This document shows positions 10,063-24,900 of a stretch of DNA of 64,000 nt, in pieces. The stretch is taken from contig JAJTWR010000350.1 in NCBI GenBank assembly GCA_021613335.1, positions 1 to 64,000 of the forward strand, in the 5' to 3' direction. The DNA comes from Whitmania pigra. Lineage: Eukaryota > Annelida > Clitellata > Hirudinida > Haemopidae. A program made the translations under genes and the position numbers. The stretch's first letter is position 1, and every line of letters begins with the position of its first letter. The notes beneath the pieces were generated by a model. That model searched no databases. It had not been told where the DNA came from and saw only the letters and a program-made list of their open reading frames with translations.

Positions 10063-10556
10063 ATGTCATTTCACCCATCGTCGGCCGGAAAAGGAATCGC
10101 GATTCCAAAATTGCGATGCAAGTATCATCCCCAGGCAGAATTATTGGAAGATCACCATGCTGGTGACGTGGTCTGCTCCGATTGCGGACTCGTCGTTGCC
10201 GATCGTGTCATCGACGTCTCCAGCGAATGGAGAACTTTCAACGATAACGGCGAGTCAAAAGACATGAGTCGAGTGGGAAGTGCCGAAAACTCGCTTTTCG
10301 ACGGCAACGACCTGTACACAAAAATACAAGAGTACGCAACCAAGTCGGGCACCACCACGTCGGAAGCTAGCCAGGTTCCGAAGTTTAAACAGTCGAGCGC
10401 CGTAAAGGCCATGTGTCAATCGCTCGGCTTTATGAAAACTATTTCGGACAGGATGAACCTTTCCGCGGACGTCTTGGAAAACGCCGTGCACCTCTTCAAG
10501 AGCGTGCAAGGAAAAATGACCATGAAAGGCAAGAATAAGGAGGCCATCATGGCGTA
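10063..10556 (+). pseudogene. GTF2B: TFIIB copy 9, 3'-truncated at array edge
   Basis: The first 164 codons match the intact copies: zinc ribbon, reader and the first half of cyclin repeat 1. The match stops at position 10556, just after the codons for K-E-A-I-M-A. The next bases are GTAAGC and unrelated sequence, and the frame ends at once in TAA. The missing part of the gene is not found elsewhere to the right in the window. GTAAGC is a good 5' splice-site consensus. The edge may be a plain rearrangement breakpoint or the first exon of an intron-containing version whose next exon is missing here. Confidence 0.85.
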
Positions 10557-10911
10557 AGCTATTTCTAGAAAATAAGACTTTACTGCTGTTGTAGAGATGT
10601 CGAAGATTGCCCTTTATTTTAAAGACGTACATCACACTTTTCGTGAGATTGCAATAGTAACCCAGCATCTACCTGTTGAAAAGAAACTTTTTAAGATTAC
10701 ATTCAAATCACTAGCAAAAATCTAAATTACTTTTTGAAGCTCAACATTTCAAAAAGCATGTGTTGTTCCCATAACTATAAAAAGTATTAGTTAAAAGTTA
10801 CTTAATAAGATAACGTGAAATCATCTTCCAAGAAATAAATTTAAGATGGTGAAGATATCCACAAATTTATATTTAAATTTTTCCAACATGTAACTGAATA
10901 GCAAGCTACTA
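10557..10911. other. Non-coding stretch between array and hAT element
   Basis: This is AT-rich sequence with no reading frame or repeat that I recognise. It starts with a splice-donor-like GTAAGC at the array breakpoint. No match to the missing 3' part of TFIIB is visible. Confidence 0.6.
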
Positions 10912-12209
10912 TTTATGACCAATGATGCCGAGTACTTAACTACACGAGTACTTTCACGATTGTGTACTTAGTACTTGTACTTTAAATACACTTTTAATAC
11001 TTATTAATAAGTACATTTTAAGTACTTTTAAAAAATCTTTTAAATGAAAATTTTTTTTAAATGAAAATTTTTTAAAATAAAAGTCCTAATGTATTGAATT
11101 TGACCTCGACAGTTCTAATATAGTCCATGTTGTTACTGACGATGGAGGCAATTTCGTTAAAGCCTTCAAACAATTTTCTGAGCCAAGCATATTAGAGGTG
11201 GAACCATCTGATGCATGCGACATTGATGATTCATTTAGAAATATCAGTTTTTTGAGCAGACGGAATCAGAATCATGTATTTATTTGCCTTCTCATTTACC
11301 ATGTTTCTCGCACACACTAAATTTGTTGGCTTTTTGTGGATGCCAATAAAGCACTGGCATTGATGCGACTTTCAAGCGTTCAGTGGCTGGCAAATGTTCC
11401 AGCTTAAGTAATGCATCACATCAGAGTTCAAAAGCTGCAGAAGTTGTGTTTGATGTTCTTGGGAGAACAATACCTAAGCCAAACTGAACTCGTTGGAAAT
11501 CGGAATTTAACAGTTATAGAGCCATCTATGATATGAAGGACAAAGTTAATATCATGATGGAACGATTGTAGCTGCCAAAGTTCAGCTCTCAAGACTTCAT
11601 TTTCTTGAAGGAATGGATTGAAGTAATGAGACCAATTGCACAAGCTCTGGATAATTTACAAGGAGAAGACACATCTGGAGCTTATTTTGGTTCCATTCTG
11701 CCAACAGCACAAACCATACAACAAAGGCTTAATTCAGCTTCATCGACTTGTGTTGCAAGTTTAATAATAGCTATTCAGGCTGGAATGCAGAAAAGGTTTG
11801 GACATATTTTGAAATTTAAGAGCATAGCAATAAACTTCAAGATGAAAGCTTTAATAATTGTTGCTGTTCATCATCTGCACCTGTTGAAAGACTATTCAGT
11901 CAAGCTGGTCTTATACTGACTCCTCAGCGTAACAGACTCTGTGACAATTATTTTGAAACACTGCTTCTTTTAAAGAAAAATAAACAATTTTATTGATAAA
12001 TGTAAATTCTGTTACACTTGTTTTAACATTGTATTGAAGATAACAAATATTATTTCTGAAAAATGAATGTCCCCAAAAGTACTTATACTTATAGTTAAGT
12101 ACATTGACTACGACGTACTTGTACCTGTACTTATAACCTTCAGCCCCAAGTACTTTGTACTTATACTTAAGTACATTTTTGGAATACTTACTGCAACACT
12201 GTTTATGAC
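10912..12209 (+). mobile_element. Decayed hAT-superfamily DNA transposon with 8-bp TSD
   Basis: A perfect 8-bp direct repeat TTTATGAC (10912-10919 and 12202-12209) flanks an element of 1282 bp (10920-12201). Its ends are imperfect inverted repeats: the left begins CAATGATGCC and the right, read inward, begins CAGTGTTGCA. Both ends carry clusters of AAGTAC/GTACTT subterminal motifs. An 8-bp TSD, CA-start ends and a transposase of this type define the hAT superfamily. The element is too short and interrupted to be autonomous. Confidence 0.92.
11100..11995 (+). pseudogene. hAT transposase remnant
   Basis: Pieces in shifting frames read as a hAT transposase. They include a TDDGGNFVKAF block, LPCFSHTLNL (about 11290-11320), a TRWKSEFNSYRAIYD block (about 11490-11530), a stretch SSQDFIFLKEWIEVMRP (about 11583-11634), and the C-terminal dimerisation motif APVERLFSQAG near 11880-11910, ending at the TGA at 11993-11995. 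In-frame stops and at least two frameshifts break it, and the N-terminal BED finger and much of the catalytic core are missing. It is not functional. Confidence 0.85.
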
Positions 12210-14652
<2,443 letters not shown>

Positions 14653-15059
14653 GCACATTAGAAAAAGCTAAGAGGAAATTTGGCGGTACCATTTCAAAAA
14701 CGTCGACATATTAGGGCGAGTTAACCGAGGTAGAGATAAGTGAGTTTCACTGTATATAATTTTTTTCAACGATTTATTCATTGAATATAGCATGATAATA
14801 TTTTAAATGCACTAAAAATTTTCCCCAAAAACATGCAAACTATAGAAATTAAATTGCTAGATGAGGCGTTTAAACATTTGTTTTATCATATACAAATCAA
14901 TTTTGTAAATGGTAATTTTACAAATGGCCATAAAGTCAGGATTTATAATGTTTGTTTTATTTATTTTGAATTAAAAGTAACATTTAAACAGTTTAAAATG
15001 TTATAAACAGGACCGGGTTTTTACTTCTAACGTTTTCAAATTTTAGCCCCTCAGAGTAT

Positions 15060-16211
15060 TCACATGTTACGGACGCGTTTGTGGATTGGATGTTGGAAGT
15101 CGTTTCTCTTTCTTTTGTTATTTCTCGAACAGGAATTATTCTCATTCGATGTCTGCCAATCATCCTCCCCTCTTGCGTGATTTAATCTCCCCTTACCAGC
15201 AGGGTACAGTTCATAGTGACTGTAGTCCATCCAATCATTGTAATCATCGTAGCCTCTGCTGTTGAAGGATGAGGCATAGTGAGAATGTCCATTCTTATCA
15301 GGCACATTGTTATCCACTCTTCTACTGACATGTCCGGAATTACCTGGCGAATCACATCTTCTGTTGGAGTCAACGTAATTTGAATTTAAATGACCCTGTG
15401 GTTTTAAGTTCTCAGTTCTTCGTTCGTTTTCTCTGCTTATGATTGCAGAGTAGGGAGATGTACGATGTATCTTTTTCTTGTGCATTATTTTCTTTTCTTT
15501 TGGCTTCTTATCAGGACTTTCATTTTTCAGGGATTCTTTTGCCTTTTCTTTGGAATCACACTCCATTTGACAATGAGGCTTCTCAATTGATATATCCTTT
15601 TGAGGGGGTAGAATTACCAATGAAGCATTTTTCTGTGTTGAAGTCACCTCAGGAGGAACGGAAAGATGGCTCGCAAGGAGCTGAGCGTTGGCAGATTCAA
15701 CTTGCTTTTTGACAACTGGATAGGGAAGTTTAATAACCTTGCTCAGCTCTCTCCTCCTTTCACAGTATTTCAACCAAGTAGTTTCATTGAATCCGAAGTT
15801 GAAATGGTGATTCGTGAGACTGCTGTCATTGATCCATGGTTTGTCCTCATCCTTGAGTGATTTTAGCACGTTTTCGACCACATCCAAATAATTGATTCTT
15901 TTCTTTTCGACGTTCTCTTCGACTGAAATGTATCCCTCAACCGAAGTACTATTCCCCAATTCTACCATTTCATCCGGTACGTTTCCACTACTTGATGAAT
16001 CCACTAATTGATTCGAATCTGCATTCAAAGTCTGAATTGATACTACACTGCCATCGTGGCTATTTTTAGAAGTCTGCACTTGACTTAGATCTGCATTTTC
16101 ATTCATTAGCTCGTAATTCGGAAAATCAACTTCACATAAAAACACATTGAAGTCGATTTCTGATGGAAACGAGTGATTTCTCGTTCTTAATTTCCGAGAT
16201 TGTTTGGGCAT
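15060..16211 (-). CDS. FIP1L1: FIP1-like pre-mRNA 3'-end processing factor, intronless
   Basis: FIP1 is a subunit of the cleavage and polyadenylation specificity factor that binds U-rich RNA and tethers poly(A) polymerase in the nucleus. The 383-residue frame carries the Fip1 signature at about residues 128-155: DKPW, then FNFGFNETTWLKYCERRREL, against the family pattern DKPWRKPGAD...FNYGFNEDTWKAYCEKQ. The N-terminus is acidic, as in the family. The C-terminal half is rich in lysine, arginine and serine and ends in a basic KRKRNDF..HKRVRNM tail. It is shorter than vertebrate FIP1L1 (about 590) and diverged around the core (WINDSSLTNH replaces WRKPGAD). It is a single exon among intron-rich genes, which suggests a retrocopy or a compact paralogue. 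Confidence 0.75.
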   Translation of the reverse strand: MPKQSRKLRTRNHSFPSEIDFNVFLCEVDFPNYELMNENADLSQVQTSKNSHDGSVVSIQTLNADSNQLVDSSSSGNVPDEMVELGNSTSVEGYISVEENVEKKRINYLDVVENVLKSLKDEDKPWINDSSLTNHHFNFGFNETTWLKYCERRRELSKVIKLPYPVVKKQVESANAQLLASHLSVPPEVTSTQKNASLVILPPQKDISIEKPHCQMECDSKEKAKESLKNESPDKKPKEKKIMHKKKIHRTSPYSAIISRENERRTENLKPQGHLNSNYVDSNRRCDSPGNSGHVSRRVDNNVPDKNGHSHYASSFNSRGYDDYNDWMDYSHYELYPAGKGRLNHARGEDDWQTSNENNSCSRNNKRKRNDFQHPIHKRVRNM

Positions 16212-18939
16212 TTTTTGATGAAAGAAATCTAACTTTTTGCTAAGAATTATTAGATCGTTTGATTATCAAAAAGACTGATTTAATCAAACACTAATTATTA
16301 GACTGGATGGTCATTGAAATTGTTAAGCTACTCATGCACTAGAAAAAGATTCTTAAAGTAATGTTTGATTATTTTGTTATTAAATTTAATTAATTACTTT
16401 TTGTAAAACAAATTATTAAAGCTTCTTATACATAAAAATTTAGGGATGCGAAGGATTAAAATTTTCTTGATCGATTAATCGGAAAAATATTTGATCGATT
16501 AATTTGAAAGTTTGACTATTTCTTTTTAGTTTAGTTGACAACTTTTTTAAGGTAGTAACTAATAGTTTAACTAAAATTGTTTAGTTGATAGTTTAGTTAA
16601 AGTTTAACTAAAAATGTTGACTTAGTGCAATACTTAGTTATCACTGCAAATACTCATATAAGTAAAACAATTAACTATTAAAAGAAATAAAGTATATAAT
16701 AATCAAACTCATCGGTGATGCTTGCGAATCCAAGTCCTTCAATACGACAATGACAGTTGCGAATGAACATAGTTCTAGCAAGTTGATGAAAGCAGAATGC
16801 ACGAACAATATGCTACGGTTTCGGAATAGGTTCATACACATTCTTCCTATCAAAAAAAGTCACTGGACCTGAGGAACATGCGTGACTAAATGAGGGCCTG
16901 GTGAGGTGATTTACTTCGATGTGTGGCTCGCTAGTAGTACATCAATCGATGCGCTATACTAAATGCCAAATTGAAACCTAATTTAATGGATACATTGACT
17001 CAATGACTACTCGTTTTGAAATCGTATTACACTATGTACTTTGTGTTAAATTTGATCGAAAGCCTATATTGATGAGCTTGTTGACCCCTCCTTAATCCGG
17101 CCCTGTTCCGATATCATACAAGCATTAACTCTCATCCGTTCCTTTGGGTTCAGAATGAAACCCCTGGCCATTTCTGTAGCTACCATCATCTTTCTATAAA
17201 AATTACTATCCAGTTATCCTCTAGGATAATGTAAAGGCAACACATTTACATGAGGTCGTGCAAAACAATAGAAAAACTGTTTAAGTTAATTATTGTTGGA
17301 ATATTTTCATTAAGCGGTGCAAAAAAAAACCGACAGACGAATTTTTTCCTGCTTTGAATACAAAAAAAAAAAAAGAATACTTCAAAAAATGTTGCTATTG
17401 CAGAGACATGTCGGTTTTGGTCAAGGACCGGGCAGCAGATATTGTCCGATTATTCAATAATTTCAACGAGTTTTGGACTTAAACTATTTACATAAAAACA
17501 AATAAATCGATACTGGTCAAACTAACTTTGCAAAAAAAATCTGTGAATATATTATATTAAATGCAAATGAATCAGGGTACAATTTGAACCACAAGGACCT
17601 GGAATATAAATTTAGCATAGACCGTATAGGGGCTAATTAAAACAGACTTTCAAGTTTATTGGCTAAAAATCAGGATTATGAAATAATTTTGATAACGAGC
17701 ATGCTCTCACCAAGACAATCCCAAAAATTTTTCTGGATTGGCAAAAAAGAACCCTAGCTCAGCCACCTTACCGCCACTTTTCCAATGGTATTTAGAAACT
17801 CAAATAGTGCTGAACTCATAAAATAAATGATTTTATCTTGGCTTCTTATTTAAAATTACACAAAATTTGCAACTAAGAATTTGGAATGTATGTTGAAAAT
17901 ATTAACTTCATTATATTTTTGAAGACGGACACACTCTATACTAGCGTGCAATGAAGTTAACTGAGTGAAATTTTAACAACCCGAGCAATCTTTTGTTCAC
18001 GGTAACCACATCGTAACGAATGTCCTGAGTGGTTCAGTGATAAACTGGCCTCATAAACCAACAGTTTGTTAATGTAATGCATTCAAAATGACCACTAAAA
18101 TATACTTAGCCAAAACATATTTATTTTCTTGATTTCAGTATGACCTCAATTATATAGATGGGTACAATTACATTCAATTTCGTCCAAACTCCATAGCAAC
18201 TTGCAAGTAAAGATGGATAATTTCAAATCAACAACATATTGATTTTACATGAAGCCAGAAACAATGAGTGTCATGTAAACTTCAACCACCAACTATGCCA
18301 GCTAAAGTGAAGGCAAATGCAAAAAATTTGGACATGATTAAAAGGGCATCAACTAACCAAATTGTTTCACTGATGTACATCACCACATGATAACACCATT
18401 AGCTCTCCAGGAATCATAATTTATATTTATTTGTAATCTTATATATAAGCCTCGAATAAGCACGTTGCAATTAAAACACAATTAAGTAATTTTTCAACAT
18501 TCCTTTTTGCATAGGAAAATGACTAGAATGAGAATCATGCAATGACGATTGCAGACTGCCAATATTTTCATGTATTGGGAAACAAAATCATAAACAACTT
18601 CTGCAAGACCAAGCAATCTAACTACCACTCTGCTCAACGTGTGATATCTACAACATGGGATGGGGATAGCTTAACAGTATACATACAACAAAGTAGCAGA
18701 AGCAACAACTGCACACAACAATTAAGGGCCATCATTAAAGAGCCAAAGGGTTATTGTAACTGGGAAGCAATAGAAATAGACCACTCTTTTACATTCCATC
18801 ATACTCCTAATAAATGTCGAACAAATGTTTGCAATCAAATGTTTCTGCGTTAAAAACAAACAAAAAAGCTTTAGTTGTTTTAAAAACAAAATGAAGGAAA
18901 TTGTCAAAATCTTTTCATTAGCAGATATTGAAATGAAGT
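16212..18939. other. Non-coding region between FIP1-like gene and ATG9
   Basis: The stretch is AT-rich with no supported gene. Near 16440-16510 a TAGGGATGCG followed by GATCGATTAATCGG resembles the end of a hAT-type miniature element, but I find no matching second end. The frame at 18542-18853 lacks any family match. Confidence 0.55.
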
Positions 18940-21900
18940 TCAGACTTCAAACTTGCTGTTATCTGCCTGTCTGACCAATTCCTCTTCCTCTTCAATATTC
19001 GACAGCCTCAGCAATTCCTTTGGACTTTCGGCTGAATACAATTCTTGACTCCTTCGTTGGAAATATCTGGCCAGGTTGAGTTCTTAAATTAATAATGTGC
19101 AACTGAAAATGTTTGAACATTTAAGAGATGAGCTTTTTAATTTAAAAACTCAACTGAATTCAATATTAAGGCATTTCTATAAACAATGACGATGAGAAAA
19201 CAACACCTTCAACTTTAGAATCCGCACTTCCGGGGAAATCATCTGGGGCGGTTTGGCTGGAGGTGGCAAGATCATTTGGTTTCCTTAAGTATGAGAAGCA
19301 AATTATACTCCAAACATGAAGCACAATGTTAAGGCATTGACAAACACATATTCTTAACTTTGCAAGGTCAAGACTTGTTCGCATAATTTTGCGTATTTTG
19401 TCTAGTTTATTCATGATGCTATTAAATATTTTGTTTATGAACTTTAAATATAAAATCATAGGAGATGAAGAGTCAGAGTATTAAAAGTATAAGTGTAAGT
19501 AAAAGAAGCTTTAGAGTAATGAACTTAACAATATGACTTATAACAATAAAGTGAGCCACTTGTTTCTGTAGGTCCCATGGAAGTAGAGAGCTGAATAGCT
19601 CATTTCATTCGCCATCATTTCAACCACAGCTTCATTGCTGGGACCACGTGATGCTGCTCCAGGTGAGCACACCATGATATGTGGGCTTGGAACATCTAGA
19701 GAAAATATTTGGAACTATAAACAAGTCCATTATAAAATGCAAAATATCAAAGCCTGCAGTGGACATATTACCATTCACATTATTATTACTATTATCATTA
19801 TCGTCATCGTCATCGTCATCATCATCATCGTCATCATCATCATTATTATTATCGTTATCGTCATCATTACATTATTATTATTGTTATTATTTTTATTATT
19901 ATTATTATTATTATTATCATTATTATTATCGTGTTGATTTCCTTATTAAGCAGGTTAAAAAATTGCACATTCAGCTTAATTAAAGCAAATTCTGTTCTGT
20001 CAAACTTGTTTGTGCCTTCCACGTTTGTATAGGATCAGATGATGAGGAAGCAGCCTCTGCAGAAGCCTCTGGTCCACTGCCATCACCACTCTGAGGAGCA
20101 GGAAGAACATCGCATTCTGACTTCTGCGAAATCCCTGACATTCGGAATTGACTCTTAGGCAGGGCAGACATGGTCATACTGTGGTACTGTCACAACAATC
20201 GATCTTCACAATAATGAAGTTAATTAATGAGTAACGTTAAATTGTTTTGTACATTAGCTAATAAATTGTTAGCAATTGCTTGAAATTCAAAGTGCAAATA
20301 AAATACTTAATCAATAATATTTGCATACACCAGGCTGGCTCAGCATGGACAAAACCTGGGAGGAGGTGTAAAGAGGGTTGTCCTGGGCACTTGGGTTGAA
20401 TACCCCCATATCTCTTTTCATGGCATTCACTGTAATTACATTTAGAACAATAAACTTAATCATAACCAAAACAAAGAGGTCATTTCAATTTGTTTATGAG
20501 TAATAGCTAATCAATGATAAAACTAATTTAGGCATGCACGATTCTAGCTAATATAATCTTGTAATTACAAACTCCATAATCATTTATATGAATGATTATA
20601 AAAGCACCATTTTCTTTAATGTGAGATAAGACTTCATTTTCAGCCTCTGGAATCTTCCATTCAGGATTAGCAAGCTGATGCATAAAAAAAATTCATTGTT
20701 ATTGCCATAATCATCATAAATGATTTTGTAACAGCTGCATGCATGGATATTTACTCACAGTAAAGTTCAAGAGGGACAACTCCATCTTCTTGAGCTCAGT
20801 TATGTTTCCTCCAAACTCCTCCATAGCCTTAAAATTCATCGATGAAAGGTCCGAATCCGTCTGGAAGTGATGATGAAAATTAAACTGATGACATGGAGAT
20901 GATCTAGATTGATTTGTCTTTAGCAAATCCAAAGACAATTAAAATACTTTTATAAAGTTTAACACATGTTTTACTGAAGCTTTCAGCACCAATGAGACTT
21001 CAACGAATATTTAAGAACGGTCATTGTGACGTTCAATTACATGAACACATTTGACACCTCATACTGTGACAACTCACATGTGGTGGGTGATGCCTGTTCC
21101 TCATGTTGATGTTATAATATCCGGTCTTCCTGAAGTCCAGGTGGGCAAAGACGCAAACATCTCCGAGGCCGTTGAGGGAGACCGTGTTGTTCCTAAGGAA
21201 GTTGACAATCATCAGGGAACGAGGTCTCAGCCAGAACCAGAGGATGAACGGTGCCAAGACTGGACTCAGCATCTCATTGATCAGGTACACCTTAATAAAG
21301 ATAGTTTTATATTTAACAAAAATGTGTGCTGATAATTATTACAAATTTAAATGTTTCCACTGCTGTATTGATGAAATTACATTATTTTTAAATAAAAATT
21401 TAAATAAATTTAAATATATATATAAATAATGAGTAACTGTAATAAACAGTCTGAACAATAGCACCAAATCAATCACCATGCATCGTATAACAGAACAACA
21501 TGAGCTTACAATCTTGTATTGAAAAAGTTGCGAAAATTCTTTCTGAACCCTCAGAGTGTGGGCGTGACCTCTCCAGTCATCAGGGACGTAGTGGATGTGG
21601 CAGAGGATGTTGTTCATCAGAGACTCTGGCATCTTCACCATGTTCTAAAAAACAAACTTAGGATCCTTTAGTGGTAATAGATGTGATTTATTGAATGATA
21701 CCTTTCATGCTATCAGTAAATCATAATGAGATTGTATTACTAGGGAATGGAGTACATTGAGCTTTTACTTGAATACACCCTGATAATTTGGAAACTTCAT
21801 AAAGATGTAAGATATTAGTTATTATCTATTATTTATTATACTAACATCAGTGTGACATTAATACCAATAAAATGTTTCTGTAAAAAACATGCTAACCTCA

Positions 21901-24900
21901 TCCGGCACTAGGTTTTTTGCGAGCGTGACGATGATACCAAGTATTGTGATTATGCCAATCATGCCCTTCACAGCCAATGTATCTTCATCTGCCACAGTGC
22001 AAGCCAATAGGAAGACCAGGAATCCTGAGCATATGCTCATCACAAACCTGTGAGAGTTTATGATTAATATTTAGCAAAATACATTCATTGATAAGACTTC
22101 ATGATGATATGCCAATAATAATAAGAATTAAAAAAAATTATTATGATGGTAATGGCAATGACAACAACAACAACAACAATAACAAAAGATAATTTTAATC
22201 TACAACATGCATCACAGATGCCCAATACCATTCACCACAGCATGTATTTAAACAAGCAGCTTAATTTATTTCACTAATTAAAATAACAACAACAATTATA
22301 TTATTGCATTCAACTTCGTAATTACTTTGTTTCAATGATGTTTAAAATTAATGTGAATTAACTGGCTAACAAGAGTGAAAGCCTAGCAAGTAAAATGCAA
22401 TTACTTGGATATTATTGCAAGCAGAGGAGACCAAAACAGGCCCATGTATTTCACTGCAGCTCTGTAACCTTTGTTTAACCTTTTGAAAAGATTCCCAATT
22501 CAACAATTGACCTATTAATTTTATTTAACCATTAAAAGCAATTAGAATCAACAGTGGAGATAACCTGGTATGGAAATCATGGTTGAGTTCGTTGTAGTGC
22601 CTAAGGTAATACTTGCCATAAAGAGACCAAGTCCTACTGCCGAGCAGGCTCGGGTCGTTTCTGAAGAGCTGTAAGGATGAAGGGAAACTTATTTTTTAAT
22701 ATTTTACTATTTCTATTCAATTTACATCATTGGCAATGGAAGATAAATAGAGCCAAATAATTAATAAAAAAAACTCACAGCAAAATTTTCAAAGAAAAAG
22801 TACAAGACAGTCCATATGCAGATGAAGGGGATCATGACAAAATTCACACATCCAAAAAAGAAGATTCTCTTTGACAACCTGAAATAGTTAAATAATTAGA
22901 ATTCATCTTTTAAACATCCTTAAACTTCATCCATTATTTATTTTATATTCATTAAAAAGGGTATGTTAGCCATTCAATCTGGGTAATTTATAATTTTATT
23001 ATCGATTGCAATGCAAACTTTTGTTTAAATATTTTGATTGCATTAGCAACCTGCTTATTATTCCTGTTATCACTAGGATGATCAAATGTTACCAACTTAA
23101 CAACATAATATGTTAAAAACGTCAACAATTAATTAATAATAATCATGCAAGCATCATCATCATCATCGTCATCGACATACTCTGCGGCAGCTTCCTCTTT
23201 CTTTGCAAACTGTTTATATTTTGTTTTCAGCTGCCAACTGTTCTTGAAAGGAGCCCCAGGCCCCCCTGTAAAGAATGAAGTAAAGTTACGCAGGCATCGA
23301 TTAACACCCCTACAACAAGTAATTGATAGTTAAGTGGATGATTACTCACAGAAGAGGATCATTTCAAAGTTGTACTTCAGACCAGAGGTGAAGAAGACAC
23401 TTGAAATATAAGAAAACATCTTTTGAGATTTCTAGTTACTTTTATACTGACAAAAACATCCAATAATTAAGACTAAAAATATCAATATTAAACATTTAAT
23501 CTTATATTCAAGCAAGTTATACTCCAGCATTATGTTATTTGTTGAATGTAATAAATCTGTCGTTATTTTGCAAATGTAAACAAACAATTTTACTCTGACC
23601 TTTCCCCAATAAATGGAACCTGATACTTCATTGGCAGCACGGATTTGTTGACCATTCCGATGATATAGTTTTTGAACCGAAGTATTCGATGGCACACATC
23701 TGAATAAACATTAAGTAGATGCACTATGATAAAAAAAAATCGATTAGAATTCTGTCTGTTTAAAATACAATTTAGAGATAAAAAAGTACACCAAACCATT
23801 TTCCCAGAATTCAAAACATGAATTAATTGATGAAACTAATGAGACATTACAATAAAAATATTGATGATGGCTGATGCAATTAATTGCACTTAATTCTGAT
23901 TAATAAATAATAAAAAGAATCCTGTCATTTTTGCACCCTACATCATGCAAATATGAAAAAAAGTGAAAAGAAGAATGCAATTAATAAATTCTGAAAAAAA
24001 TTAATGAAATTTTCAAAGAAAACAAAGCAGGAAACTGACCCAACTCGTTGATTTCATTTTTATGGAGACACATTTGAATGCGACTCTGAAGTTCAATCAA
24101 CCGACTTTGAACATCCCTCCATGTCTTGTCGGGGAGGTCCCTCTGATCAATAACATTAGAAACAACAATATCAACATCACAATATCAATGTCAACATTGT
24201 CAATACGTCGTAATAAATATGAGTCACCCATCAACTCATCTTTCAACATCCCGACCAAATCAGCCCTCAGAAATAATTCTCATCCCAAAACAGGTAAAAC
24301 CCATCAGAATAGGAGATATCATTGTTAGGGTCATGCGATCTGCATTGCAGATAACAACCAATGCTCCTCCCCAGGTGAATGCAAAAAACAATTAGGATGG
24401 TGGATTGAAAAGCTAACTTTTATTAAAATGCAAAACACCAAAGTTTCAAGGATTGAAATGATTTGCAATTAAGAATAGTTCAGACATTGCATTCCATTTT
24501 ATTATGCAGAAATTGATAAATGTTTACTTTGATGCCTCACAATGTTTAGTTTGTGTTAAGAAATAAATAAGTGCCCGCTTTACTTATGTTATTATTTTAT
24601 ATATGGTATAGAATATCATTGCACCATGATTCATTCAGTTTGAAAACACAATGGGATTATTTAATATTTCTAAATGTCCCAAGATAATAGAATAATGGCA
24701 TAAATTAAAGGATATCAAAATTATGTTATTTTATTTTATTTATTTTATTAAGTGAGTATAGGACCAAAGCCTCTTACCTGCCCACTATCAAACAGCAAAA
24801 TATTGAGAAAAGAAACGAGAGGTTAAATCAGTAGTAAACGAGATAAGGTGACAAGTCATACTCATTGAAGAGGGAGGTGAAGCGACTGTTAGTGCTGGCT

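Larger units (their letters stand above)
1..10556 (+). repeat. Tandem array of TFIIB genes, nine copies
   Basis: Nine direct repeats are seen, with start-codon positions at 233, 1536, 2249, 3553, 4852, 6151, about 7458 (start lost), 8759 and 10063. The spacing is 1299-1307 bp, except 713 bp after copy 2, which has lost about 590 bp. Each unit is an intronless TFIIB reading frame of 936 bp, a T-rich 3' region with an AATAAA signal, and a spacer leading to the next ATG. Copies 3 to 9 are almost identical in coding sequence. Copy 1 also carries substitutions, and copies 1-2 carry many one-base indels. The left end lies outside the window. The right end falls inside copy 9 at about 10556. The near identity suggests recent amplification or gene conversion; some indels may be assembly errors. 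Confidence 0.97.

Noticed and set aside
16440..16700. Second hAT-type miniature element starting TAGGGATGCG
   Set aside because: No matching inverted end or target duplication could be found.
18000..18075. tRNA-like head (GTGGTTCAGTGA)
   Set aside because: No B-box or pairing acceptor stem was found, so neither a tRNA nor a SINE is supported.
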